Shown: piece by piece, positions 8,034-15,385 of the stretch | How positions within the stretch are numbered: position 1 is the stretch's first letter | Layout: each line of letters opens with the position of its first letter | NCBI RefSeq assembly: GCF_018860745.1 | Contig: NZ_JAHKPY010000002.1 | Location: forward strand, 781,659 to 845,658 | Length of the DNA stretch: 64,000 nt | DNA from: Zobellia uliginosa | GTDB taxonomy: Bacteria > Bacteroidota > Bacteroidia > Flavobacteriales > Flavobacteriaceae | Direction of reading: 5' to 3' | The notes under the pieces: generated by a model | The model's database searches: none | Told to the model about the DNA's origin: nothing | What the model saw: only the letters and a program-made list of their open reading frames with translations | Position numbers and translations under genes: made by a program

Positions 8034-9251
8034 ATGGCCCACATCTATGACACAAAGAACAAAAGGCTAATGATTGACACCACTACAGCGTTAGAGTTAG
8101 TTTTGTTGCATGGTTCCGTTAACACGAATGTACTTGAGGTAGACCTTAAAGATGGATTGGATTATGTGCTGGCCCAGGATGTAATTTCAGAAATAGATAT
8201 GCCACCATTTAGACAGTCTGCTATGGATGGTTATGCTTTACATATGGGAGATGATGCTACGTATACCCTTGTAGGTGAAGTAAAAGCAGGTGACAACAAC
8301 AATCCCACTTTGCAGAAAGGCAAAGCGGTACGGATTTTTACGGGGGCTCCCGTGCCCATTACGGCAAATACGGTTGTGATGCAAGAAAAAGTAACCGTTG
8401 AGGGTACTAAAATAACCATAGAAGAACCGCTAAAAGAGAATACGAATATCAGACCCCAAGGAGAGCAGATAAAATTAGGTGGTGTTGCCATAAATAAAGG
8501 AACAACAATTAAGGGAGTTCATATAGGTTTTTTGGCCAGTTTAGGAGTTACAAAAATCACGGTTTGTAAAAAGCCGTCCATTGCTATCATAGTTACAGGT
8601 AATGAACTTAAAAGTGCTGGAACTAAATTGTCTTATGGTGAGATATACGAATCCAATGGTGCCATGCTAACCGCTGTACTAAATGAACTAGGTTACCAGA
8701 ATACCTCTGTTATAACTATTAAGGACGATTATGGTAAAACAAAAAAAGTTCTAAACGATACCATAGGAAAACATGATTTGGTTATTGTAACAGGTGGTGT
8801 ATCTGTTGGTGATTATGATTTTGTTGGAAAAGCATTTGATGAAATTGGCGTAGAACAGGTATTTTATAAAGTGAAACAAAAGCCAGGAAAACCTTTGTAC
8901 TTTGGAAAAAAAGAAGGTGCATCCATATTTGGGCTACCCGGAAATCCTGCAGCTGCGCTTAGTTGTTTTTACATCTATGTGTATCCACTTTTAAAAAAAT
9001 ATGAAGGCGCAGAGCATACAAGCCTGCCCAGTATCTCATTACCTTTGTTATCTGATTATTCGGTAAAAGGAACTCAGGCACAATTTTTAAAAGCAAGAAT
9101 AGAAGCTGCGGGAGTAACTATTTTAGGAGGGCAGGGTTCTGCTATGGTACGTGCTTTTGGAGATGCAAACGCCTTGGTTTGTTTGCCTGTAAACTCTACG
9201 GAAATCAAAAAAGGCCAGATTGTAAAAACCATACTACTACCCTTTAAATAG
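8034..9251 (+). CDS. moeA: Molybdopterin molybdenumtransferase MoeA
   Basis: MoeA inserts molybdate into adenylylated molybdopterin to finish the molybdenum cofactor. The 405-residue protein has the family's usual length. MPPFRQSAMDGYA is the N-terminal signature, the central MoaB/MogA-like fold carries VTGGVSVGDYDF, and GLPGNPAAA is the substrate loop. The ATG at 8034 follows GGAG at a workable distance. An ATG at 8070 (MIDTTTALELV) would fit the family's common start too. It heads an operon with a ModE-like gene 10 bases on, then moaE and moaA. moaC, moaD, mobA and the mog gene are not present here and must lie elsewhere. Confidence 0.93.
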   Translation: MAHIYDTKNKRLMIDTTTALELVLLHGSVNTNVLEVDLKDGLDYVLAQDVISEIDMPPFRQSAMDGYALHMGDDATYTLVGEVKAGDNNNPTLQKGKAVRIFTGAPVPITANTVVMQEKVTVEGTKITIEEPLKENTNIRPQGEQIKLGGVAINKGTTIKGVHIGFLASLGVTKITVCKKPSIAIIVTGNELKSAGTKLSYGEIYESNGAMLTAVLNELGYQNTSVITIKDDYGKTKKVLNDTIGKHDLVIVTGGVSVGDYDFVGKAFDEIGVEQVFYKVKQKPGKPLYFGKKEGASIFGLPGNPAAALSCFYIYVYPLLKKYEGAEHTSLPSISLPLLSDYSVKGTQAQFLKARIEAAGVTILGGQGSAMVRAFGDANALVCLPVNSTEIKKGQIVKTILLPFK

Positions 9252-9261
9252 AACAGCCATT

Positions 9262-9603
9262 ATGAGCGATTATAAAATTAAAAGTAGGATTTGGATAGAA
9301 GTAGGGGATAATGTATTAGTGGGTGAAGGTAGGGTGCGATTGCTAAAAGAAATTGAAGCTCAGGGTTCCCTATCGAAAGCTGCAAAAACAATTGGTATGT
9401 CCTATAAAAAAGCGTGGACGCTAGTAGATGCGGTAAATAAATCAGGAAAAGAGGCCGTAGTAACTACTTCGGTTGGTGGGCAAAAGGGGGGAGGAACGGT
9501 AATTACCCCTTATGGGAAAAGCTTAATAACCGCTTTTGACAGAATCAATAAAAAATGTTGGGAATTCTTAGATCAAGAATTTGAAACCCTAAACGGAATT
9601 TAA
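9262..9603 (+). CDS. ModE-type winged helix-turn-helix regulator without molybdate-binding domain
   Basis: A 113-residue protein equivalent to the DNA-binding half of ModE. GRVRLLKEIEAQGSLSKAAK and MSYKKAWTLVDAVNK form the helix-turn-helix, followed by the GGQKGGGTVITPYG wing. Full ModE carries two C-terminal TOBE/Mop domains that bind molybdate; these are absent, as is usual for this short form in Bacteroidetes. It lies 10 bases after moeA and 44 before moaE, so it is cotranscribed with the cofactor genes. It probably regulates molybdenum genes, with the sensing step unclear. Confidence 0.85.
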   Translation: MSDYKIKSRIWIEVGDNVLVGEGRVRLLKEIEAQGSLSKAAKTIGMSYKKAWTLVDAVNKSGKEAVVTTSVGGQKGGGTVITPYGKSLITAFDRINKKCWEFLDQEFETLNGI

Positions 9604-9647
9604 GAAAGCAGAACAAGACAATAATCAGAGCAAAATAGGATTAGAAA

Positions 9648-10088
9648 ATGAACACTACTTATAAAAACGTCTTTAAACAAGGAGCAATTTCTTCGGAATT
9701 TATAGGAGAGTCTATTGCCAAACATCAATCTAAAACAACTATTGGCGCGCATAATATTTTTCTAGGCCAAGTACGGGCAGATGTGGTTGAGGATAAAAAA
9801 GTTGCTGCAATTGAGTATACCGCTTATGAGGACATGGCAAATAAACAATTCCATGAGATAAGGGAGGCGACTTTTAAAAAATTCAATCTTTCCTGTATGC
9901 ATATCTACCATAGTTTGGGGGAGGTGAAATCCGGAGAGATATGCTTATTTGTCTTTGTGTCTTCCCCAAGAAGAAAAGAGGTTTTTAAGGCATTGGAATA
10001 TGTGGTGGAGGCTATTAAAGCCGATGTGCCTGTTTTTGGTAAGGAAATTTTTGAGGATGCATCTTCGCAATGGAAAGTAAATAGCTAG
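9648..10088 (+). CDS. moaE: Molybdopterin synthase catalytic subunit MoaE
   Basis: MoaE dimers, with the thiocarboxylated MoaD, add two sulfurs to precursor Z (cPMP) to form molybdopterin. The 146-residue protein shows GAHNIFLGQVRAD, the central IEYTAYEDMA, the HSLGEVKSGE motif and the C-terminal VSSPRRKEVFKALEYVVEAI then KADVPVFGKEIF, which supply the catalytic lysines. Length and motif order fit the family. It is third in the operon and ends four bases before moaA. The partner moaD is not in the window. Confidence 0.92.
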   Translation: MNTTYKNVFKQGAISSEFIGESIAKHQSKTTIGAHNIFLGQVRADVVEDKKVAAIEYTAYEDMANKQFHEIREATFKKFNLSCMHIYHSLGEVKSGEICLFVFVSSPRRKEVFKALEYVVEAIKADVPVFGKEIFEDASSQWKVNS

Positions 10089-10092
10089 CTGC

Positions 10093-11103
10093 ATGGTAGA
10101 TATTACAAACAATAATATACTCACGGACACATTTGGTAGAAAGCATACCTACTTGCGTATCTCACTTACGGAGCGTTGTAATTTACGCTGTACGTATTGC
10201 ATGCCCGCAGCGGGTATTCCGCTTTCTCCAAAATCCCACATTATGACGTATGAGGAAATTTATGCCATAGCAAAAGAGTTTGTGGACCACGGAGTCACCA
10301 AAATACGACTTACAGGTGGCGAGCCCTTGGTGCGAAAAGATGCTGCGTTGATTATGGAGAAATTGGCTTCACTGCCTATAGAATTGGCAATAACCACCAA
10401 CGGTGTTATCGTAGATAAGTTCATTGATACCTTTAAGAAAATAGGTCTTAAGAAAATTAATGTGAGCCTAGATTCTCTAAATACGGAAAAAAATACATTT
10501 ATAACCCGTAGGGATTACTTTAAAAGGGTTTATGACAATATCCAGTTGTTGGTAAAGGAAGGTTTTGAAGTGAAAATAAATTGTGTTTTAATTAAAGGTT
10601 TTAATGAAAACGAGATTATCGATTTTATAGAGCTTACCAAGACGCAGGCGTTGCAGATTCGTTTTATTGAGTTTATGCCTTTTGATGGTAATAAATGGGA
10701 TTTAGAAAAATTGGTATCGCTAGAAGACATACTAAAACGAGTATATGACCATTATGAAGCAAGCAGTTTTGTAAGGTTGAACGATGCACCTAATGATACA
10801 GCCAAGAATTATCAAATAAAAGGCTATACGGGTACTTTTGCTATCATAAGCTCTGTTACCAATCCGTTTTGCGATAGTTGTAATAGAGTGCGCTTAACAG
10901 CAAACGGGCAACTTAAGAATTGCTTATTCTCAACCACGGAATCCGATTTACTTACACCTCTTCGTGAAGGGAAATCTATAACTACGGTAATTGAGAAAGC
11001 AGTTGGTGCTAAGAAAAAAGTACGTAGCGGTATGGATAGTCTAGAGAAATTTAAGAATCCAGATTCGCATAACAACCGTAGTATGATCGCTATAGGCGGA
11101 TAA
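10093..11103 (+). CDS. moaA: GTP 3',8-cyclase MoaA (radical SAM)
   Basis: MoaA converts GTP to 3',8-cyclo-dihydro-GTP, the first step of molybdenum-cofactor synthesis. The protein has 336 residues. The radical-SAM cluster is CNLRCTYC near residue 29, followed by the LTGGEPLVRKD SAM-binding strand. The second, C-terminal 4Fe-4S cluster is CDSCNRVRLTANGQLKNC, and the essential double glycine ends the protein (IAIGG). It is last in the operon; a strong bidirectional terminator follows. Confidence 0.95.
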   Translation: MVDITNNNILTDTFGRKHTYLRISLTERCNLRCTYCMPAAGIPLSPKSHIMTYEEIYAIAKEFVDHGVTKIRLTGGEPLVRKDAALIMEKLASLPIELAITTNGVIVDKFIDTFKKIGLKKINVSLDSLNTEKNTFITRRDYFKRVYDNIQLLVKEGFEVKINCVLIKGFNENEIIDFIELTKTQALQIRFIEFMPFDGNKWDLEKLVSLEDILKRVYDHYEASSFVRLNDAPNDTAKNYQIKGYTGTFAIISSVTNPFCDSCNRVRLTANGQLKNCLFSTTESDLLTPLREGKSITTVIEKAVGAKKKVRSGMDSLEKFKNPDSHNNRSMIAIGG

Positions 11104-11105
11104 AA

Positions 11106-11134
11106 AAAGCTGCAATCTTTTGGATTGCAGCTTT
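11106..11134. terminator. Bidirectional terminator between moaA and the porin gene
   Basis: AAAGCTGCAATC and GATTGCAGCTTT form a perfect 12-bp stem with a five-base loop. A and T tails on the two sides let it serve both moaA on the plus strand and the convergent porin gene on the minus strand. Confidence 0.85.
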
Positions 11135-11157
11135 ACTATGTTGAGGTAGTTGTATGC

Positions 11158-12450
11158 TTAATTTGCTGCTTTACTCAAATTTGTCTTAAAAAGATTAGGG
11201 TTGATTGTTAGTTGAACCCATCCCCAGTTGTTTGTATTATCACTTGGTCTGCCACCTTTTATAAGACTCATACTGTCCGAAGCAAACATATGTGAATAGC
11301 CTACATTTAGTTTTACATTCTTCATTAAGGCTTGCGTATAAACCAAATCTAATTCCGTTCCTAAATAAGCATCTGAATCTCCGGTAAGTTCTGCATTGGC
11401 GCTAAAATAATGCCCTTTTAACAATAGGTTGGATTTTTCTCCTGTGGTAAAAACAACTTTTCCGTACACATCATTAAGTCCAACGTTGTTAGCATGGTTG
11501 CCAACATAAAAATAATCCATAAATCCATTAAACTTGTGATTGGTGCCGTATAGAGGAAAGAACGATTTGTTTTTGGAGTCACCGTCTTGATCAGTTCCGC
11601 TTAAAAGTTCAACACCTAATCCGTAAAGAATTTTATTAGATTTATAAGTAGCCTCTAAAGCCAATTGATAAGCTGCTAAATCTGTGGTAGCATTCGCTTT
11701 CCCAAATTGATAATAGGCACTACCGGCAAAATTTACTTTTTGTACGGGAAATTTAAAGTATGAACCCGTAGTCTGTCTATAGGAAACGCCGTCTGCAATG
11801 TCATTGGCATCACCTGTAAAATCTTGAAAACCTGTATTTAGAAAAAGAAAGCTCACAGAACTTTTCTCCCAAGATTTTTTGAGGTACGCATATTGCATGG
11901 ATTTATAAGTAAAAAAACCTTGAATGTTATATGCAGTTCCTTCATTACTTGGTACTTCTTGGCTAAACGCTCCACCTAGGTCAAGCATAAAGTCATCCTT
12001 CTTATAGCTAATGATAGCTGCATCATGAAAGCGACCTTGCATTGCCCAATCCAGACCTCCAAAAATACGTTGGTCATCATAGGATATAACTTGCCTACCT
12101 ACTTTTGTAGACCAGTTTTCATTGAATTGTAATTCTGCCCAAGCTTGAAATAAAGAAAAAGAGTCATTACCGTCTATTGCTAATATTTGCCGCGTGTCTC
12201 CCCAAGTACTCACATCTTGTACGGCAATAAATAGTTTTAATTTTTCGGCGGAATACCCAATATTAAGACGGGTACGTTGGTTTACGAATGCAGCGGGATC
12301 CGCATCATTAGGGAAAAGGTTGTTAAAGCCGTGGCGATATTCAAAGCGAGCTCTTACATCTGCATCTACTTCCAGCGTTTGCGCTGTTATTGGAATAAAG
12401 TTGAAAATAAGTAAAAAAAGAATACCTATCTGAAGTCTTTGTATGGTCAT
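11158..12450 (-). CDS. Outer-membrane porin of the alginate-export/phosphate-porin type
   Basis: A 430-residue protein with a signal peptide (ending FIPITAQ) and a body of alternating amphipathic strands. VDADVRARFEYRHGF, RTRLNIGYSAEKLKLFIAVQD and VGRQVISYDDQRIFGGLDW are characteristic of the flavobacterial alginate_exp family of beta-barrel porins. In these organisms such porins often lie beside anaerobic respiration genes rather than alginate genes. That fits the neighbouring nrf set, for which it may admit nitrite or nitrate; this is inference. An ATGAC-ATTT-ATCAT dyad lies about 57 bases before its start. Confidence 0.7.
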   Translation of the reverse strand: MTIQRLQIGILFLLIFNFIPITAQTLEVDADVRARFEYRHGFNNLFPNDADPAAFVNQRTRLNIGYSAEKLKLFIAVQDVSTWGDTRQILAIDGNDSFSLFQAWAELQFNENWSTKVGRQVISYDDQRIFGGLDWAMQGRFHDAAIISYKKDDFMLDLGGAFSQEVPSNEGTAYNIQGFFTYKSMQYAYLKKSWEKSSVSFLFLNTGFQDFTGDANDIADGVSYRQTTGSYFKFPVQKVNFAGSAYYQFGKANATTDLAAYQLALEATYKSNKILYGLGVELLSGTDQDGDSKNKSFFPLYGTNHKFNGFMDYFYVGNHANNVGLNDVYGKVVFTTGEKSNLLLKGHYFSANAELTGDSDAYLGTELDLVYTQALMKNVKLNVGYSHMFASDSMSLIKGGRPSDNTNNWGWVQLTINPNLFKTNLSKAAN

Positions 12451-12506
12451 AATAGTTGATTTATTACATTTGGCAACAAAGATTCACTATTTAAACCTCA
12501 ATAAAC

Positions 12507-12520
12507 ATGACATTTATCAT
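12507..12520 (-). promoter_or_regulatory. Crp/Fnr-like dyad before the porin gene
   Basis: ATGACATTTATCAT has arms ATGAC/ATCAT around four bases, one mismatch from perfect. It closely resembles ATGATATTAATCAT at 13077-13090 before the nrf region. Spacing and TGAY...ATCA half-sites fit Crp/Fnr-family regulators. Confidence 0.4.
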
Positions 12521-12536
12521 CTGTAAGAGATAAGGT

Positions 12537-12986
12537 CTAAACACCCGGATTCCACCCAAGTGCAATGGCTACTTGTTTTTTTTCCTTAATAATAGATCGT
12601 ATCATATAAGGTCTGTCCGTATCTACGTTCTGAATGGTTTCTTGCATAGGCTTACCGTCTATAGTAACGTCTCCGGTAAAATTTGCCAAGGGTTGGTGGC
12701 CTAGGCCGTATCTGTTGTCTTCAACCAAAAGAAGCATCAACATTTTTTCAGGGTCTGGCGTAGAACAATAAATGCCAAGTTCATCCCATAAATACACGTT
12801 ATTTTTTGTTTGTTTAATAGGCTCAATACGTGACGCCTCTCCTAATATACTTTTTAGAACTGTGTAATTAGTAGGGAAACTAATGAGCGTATTATTAAGG
12901 AGTATCTCCTTAGCATTACATTCTATAGTAACCGTATCACTCTTTTTTTTTCTTTTGCTCGGATCTCTAAAGTCAAATATTCCCAT
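12537..12986 (-). CDS. Small cytosolic protein of unknown function (DUF7738-like)
   Basis: From ATG 12986 the protein reads MGIFDFRDPSKRKKK and has about 149 residues. An ATG at 13016 or a TTG at 13025 would add 10-13 residues. The body shows TVTIECNAKEILLNNTLISF, LGEASRIEP, NVYLWDELGIYC and FTGDVTIDGKPM. The LGE-x-S-R-I ... Y-x-W-D-E-L-G-I pattern is shared by a family of bacterial proteins of unknown function (my recollection is DUF7738). There is no signal or membrane segment. It is divergent from nrfH, sharing the intergenic Crp/Fnr-like dyad at 13077, and may be coregulated with nitrite reduction. Confidence 0.55.
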   Translation of the reverse strand: MGIFDFRDPSKRKKKSDTVTIECNAKEILLNNTLISFPTNYTVLKSILGEASRIEPIKQTKNNVYLWDELGIYCSTPDPEKMLMLLLVEDNRYGLGHQPLANFTGDVTIDGKPMQETIQNVDTDRPYMIRSIIKEKKQVAIALGWNPGV

Positions 12987-13076
12987 ACCATGCAAGATAT
13001 TTCTTTTTTTGAGCATAGTGTGCAATTTGGGTTTTATTATCAGTAGGTGTTTTCTGATTTTTTAACAGTAAAAAAT

Positions 13077-13090
13077 ATGATATTAATCAT
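13077..13090. promoter_or_regulatory. Crp/Fnr-like dyad between the DUF gene and nrfH
   Basis: ATGATATTAATCAT has perfect arms ATGAT/ATCAT around four bases. It lies in the divergent region 109 bases before the nrfH start and 91 before the minus-strand gene. A related copy is at 12507-12520. Fnr sites are TTGAT-N4-ATCAA, so this looks like a variant of that class. Confidence 0.45.
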
Positions 13091-13198
13091 AAAATAGTCG
13101 AAATTTTTTTAACTTAATTTTTTGTTAAGAAATACTGTAAATCAGGCATGTATAAAGTATTTTTTAACTATTTTCGTGTTTCTAATTAACCGCCAAAA

Positions 13199-13795
13199 TT
13201 GAAGGAAACCCCTAACATACTACCCAATAAAAATTCTGGATGGAGAACTACGGCTGTATTTCTCATTGCTGTATTTATTGGTATTGGTTTGTTTTTGGCT
13301 AAAGAAGGAGAGGTTGTTTCTTACCTGTCGGATAATCCAGAAGCATGTGTTAATTGCCATGTAATGACTCCTGTTTATAATGGTTGGATGCATAGTTCAC
13401 ACAGAGAGTGGGCCAATTGCAACGATTGCCACGTACCTCATGATAACGTAGTAAATAAGTATTTCTTCAAGGCAAAAGATGGCTTGTATCATGCAACGAT
13501 ATTTACGTTAAGAGCAGAGCCAGACGTAATAAAAATGCAAGAAGCCTCTCAGAAAGTGGTACAGGCAAACTGCATACGTTGCCATATGCAACAAGTTACT
13601 CAAACAAAATATGACGGTTGGATAGATAACCATGCCGAGAATAGAACGGATAGACAATGTTGGAGCTGTCATAGGGAAATTCCACATGGAAAAGTACAAG
13701 GTATTTCTACATTACGATACAATATAGCACCATTACCAACCGATCAAGAAGAAGCTGTAATACCTGCTTGGTTAGAAAAAGAAAAGAATAAATAA
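13199..13795 (+). CDS. nrfH: Cytochrome c nitrite reductase small subunit NrfH
   Basis: NrfH takes electrons from the quinol pool and passes them to NrfA. The 198-residue protein has one transmembrane anchor (about 17-35) and four c-type haem sites: CVNCH (50-54), CNDCH (74-78), CIRCH (125-129) and CWSCH (154-158). The haem-binding part lies in the periplasm. The start is TTG at 13199: a stop codon precedes it in frame by four codons and no ATG exists before the membrane helix. It is 11 bases from nrfA, forming an operon. The dyad at 13077 suggests anaerobic or nitrite control. Confidence 0.93.
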   Translation: MKETPNILPNKNSGWRTTAVFLIAVFIGIGLFLAKEGEVVSYLSDNPEACVNCHVMTPVYNGWMHSSHREWANCNDCHVPHDNVVNKYFFKAKDGLYHATIFTLRAEPDVIKMQEASQKVVQANCIRCHMQQVTQTKYDGWIDNHAENRTDRQCWSCHREIPHGKVQGISTLRYNIAPLPTDQEEAVIPAWLEKEKNK

Positions 13796-13806
13796 CGACG
13801 AGGAGT

Positions 13807-15300
13807 ATGAAAAACAAGGTCTTATTTGTAGTAACGATTATTGCTGTTTTTTTATTAGGACTATTAGCTTCTAGTATAATTAACAGAAAGAGCGAAGCAA
13901 AATACGAGTATGTGCCAAAGGTAGATATTGGTGAGAACGAACCTAGGAGTAAAGTTTGGGGAGAGAATTATCCTCAAGAATATCAATCTTGGTTACAGAC
14001 GGCAGATACTACATTTGCTAGTTTTCAAGGAGGTTCTGCCATGCGTGATGTATTGGAAGAAGACCCAAGATTAGTAGTTCTTTTTGCCGGGTATGGTTTC
14101 TCCAAAGACTACAATCAAGGTAGAGGACATTCATATGCAATTGAAGATATCAGGAATAGTCTGAGAACGGGAGGTCCTAAAGGAGAGGGAGATGGACCAA
14201 TGCCAGCAACATGTTGGACTTGTAAAGGTCCCGATGTACCAAGGGTAATGAGTGAGATAGGCGTAGCCGAGTTTTATAAAGGTAAATGGGCAGATAAAGG
14301 AGAAGAGATTGTAAACCCTATTGGTTGTGCAGATTGTCATGATCCGGGGAACATGAAACTTAAGATTACACGTCCAGCATTGGTAGAAGCTTTTGATGCT
14401 ATGGGTAAAGATATTAACCAAGCTACGCACCAAGAAATGCGTTCGTTGGTTTGTGCTCAATGTCACGTTGAATACTATTTCAATAAGAACTTACCGGGCA
14501 AAGAAGGCGTACCTTATTTAGTTTTCCCTTGGAAAGATGGTATGGCTGTTGAGGATATGGAGAAGTATTATGATGATATAGCATTTGCAGATTGGACACA
14601 TAAGATCAGTAAGACGCCAATGTTAAAAGCGCAACATCCTGGATACGAAACTTTTAAAACGGGAGTACACGCAGATAGGGGAGTTTCATGTGCAGATTGC
14701 CACATGCCGTATAAGAGTGAAGGTGGACAGAAGTTTACAGACCACCACGTACAATCTCCTTTAAATAATATGGCCAATGCTTGCCAAGCATGTCACAGAG
14801 AAGAGTCGACCAAGTTAATGGAAAATGTTTACGAGCGTCAGCGTAAGGCAACGGAAAACCGTATAAAACTAGAAGATTTATTGGTTAAGGCACACGTAGA
14901 AGCGGGTAAAGCTTGGGAGTTGGGAGCTACCGATGAACAAATGAAACCAATTTTACAAGATATTCGTCACGGACAATGGCGTTGGGATTATTCTGCGGCA
15001 TCTCACGGAGCATCTTTCCACTCGCCGGTAGAAATCGGAAGAGTAATTGGTGGAGGTTTGGATATTGCTGCAGAAGCAAGAGTTAAGCTGGCACGTTTGT
15101 TGGCAGATTTAGGCCATAATAAGCCAGTAGAGATGCCGGACATTTCTTCAAAAGAAAAAGCACAGAAGTATATTGGCTTGGATATAGAGAAACTAGAAGC
15201 TGAGAAGGAAGCTTTTAAAGAAAATTTATTGCCTAAATGGATGGAGGCTGCTAAAGCGCGCGAGGATAAAATAGAAACCAAGTCCGTTTCTATGAATTAG
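13807..15300 (+). CDS. nrfA: Ammonia-forming cytochrome c nitrite reductase NrfA
   Basis: NrfA reduces nitrite to ammonium with six electrons in the periplasm. The 497-residue protein has an uncleaved signal/anchor (about 5-23) and five haem sites. The catalytic one is CWTCK (136-140), with lysine instead of histidine as proximal ligand, and four are normal: CADCH (174-178), CAQCH (216-220), CADCH (295-299), CQACH (326-330). This set defines NrfA. It follows nrfH directly and is followed by a 16-bp-stem terminator. Haem attachment needs the CcsBA synthase encoded next. Confidence 0.96.
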   Translation: MKNKVLFVVTIIAVFLLGLLASSIINRKSEAKYEYVPKVDIGENEPRSKVWGENYPQEYQSWLQTADTTFASFQGGSAMRDVLEEDPRLVVLFAGYGFSKDYNQGRGHSYAIEDIRNSLRTGGPKGEGDGPMPATCWTCKGPDVPRVMSEIGVAEFYKGKWADKGEEIVNPIGCADCHDPGNMKLKITRPALVEAFDAMGKDINQATHQEMRSLVCAQCHVEYYFNKNLPGKEGVPYLVFPWKDGMAVEDMEKYYDDIAFADWTHKISKTPMLKAQHPGYETFKTGVHADRGVSCADCHMPYKSEGGQKFTDHHVQSPLNNMANACQACHREESTKLMENVYERQRKATENRIKLEDLLVKAHVEAGKAWELGATDEQMKPILQDIRHGQWRWDYSAASHGASFHSPVEIGRVIGGGLDIAAEARVKLARLLADLGHNKPVEMPDISSKEKAQKYIGLDIEKLEAEKEAFKENLLPKWMEAAKAREDKIETKSVSMN

Positions 15301-15332
15301 GTATTATATTTAGATAGATTAAATAATTATAA

Positions 15333-15377
15333 AACTTATCCTCATCACCATAAGAGTGATGAGGATAAGTTTTTTTT
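15333..15377 (+). terminator. Strong terminator after nrfA
   Basis: A perfect 16-bp stem, AACTTATCCTCATCAC (15333-15348) with its complement at 15356-15371, has a seven-base loop and is followed by T72-T77. It separates nrfHA from ccsBA, though read-through is possible because the next start lies 9 bases further. Confidence 0.88.
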
Positions 15378-15385
15378 GGAAAGAT

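Noticed and set aside
15356..15385. Upstream start codons for ccsBA (ATGATGAGG)
   Set aside because: They are part of the 3' arm of the nrfA terminator stem; ATG 15386 follows the hairpin and begins a normal membrane-protein N-terminus.
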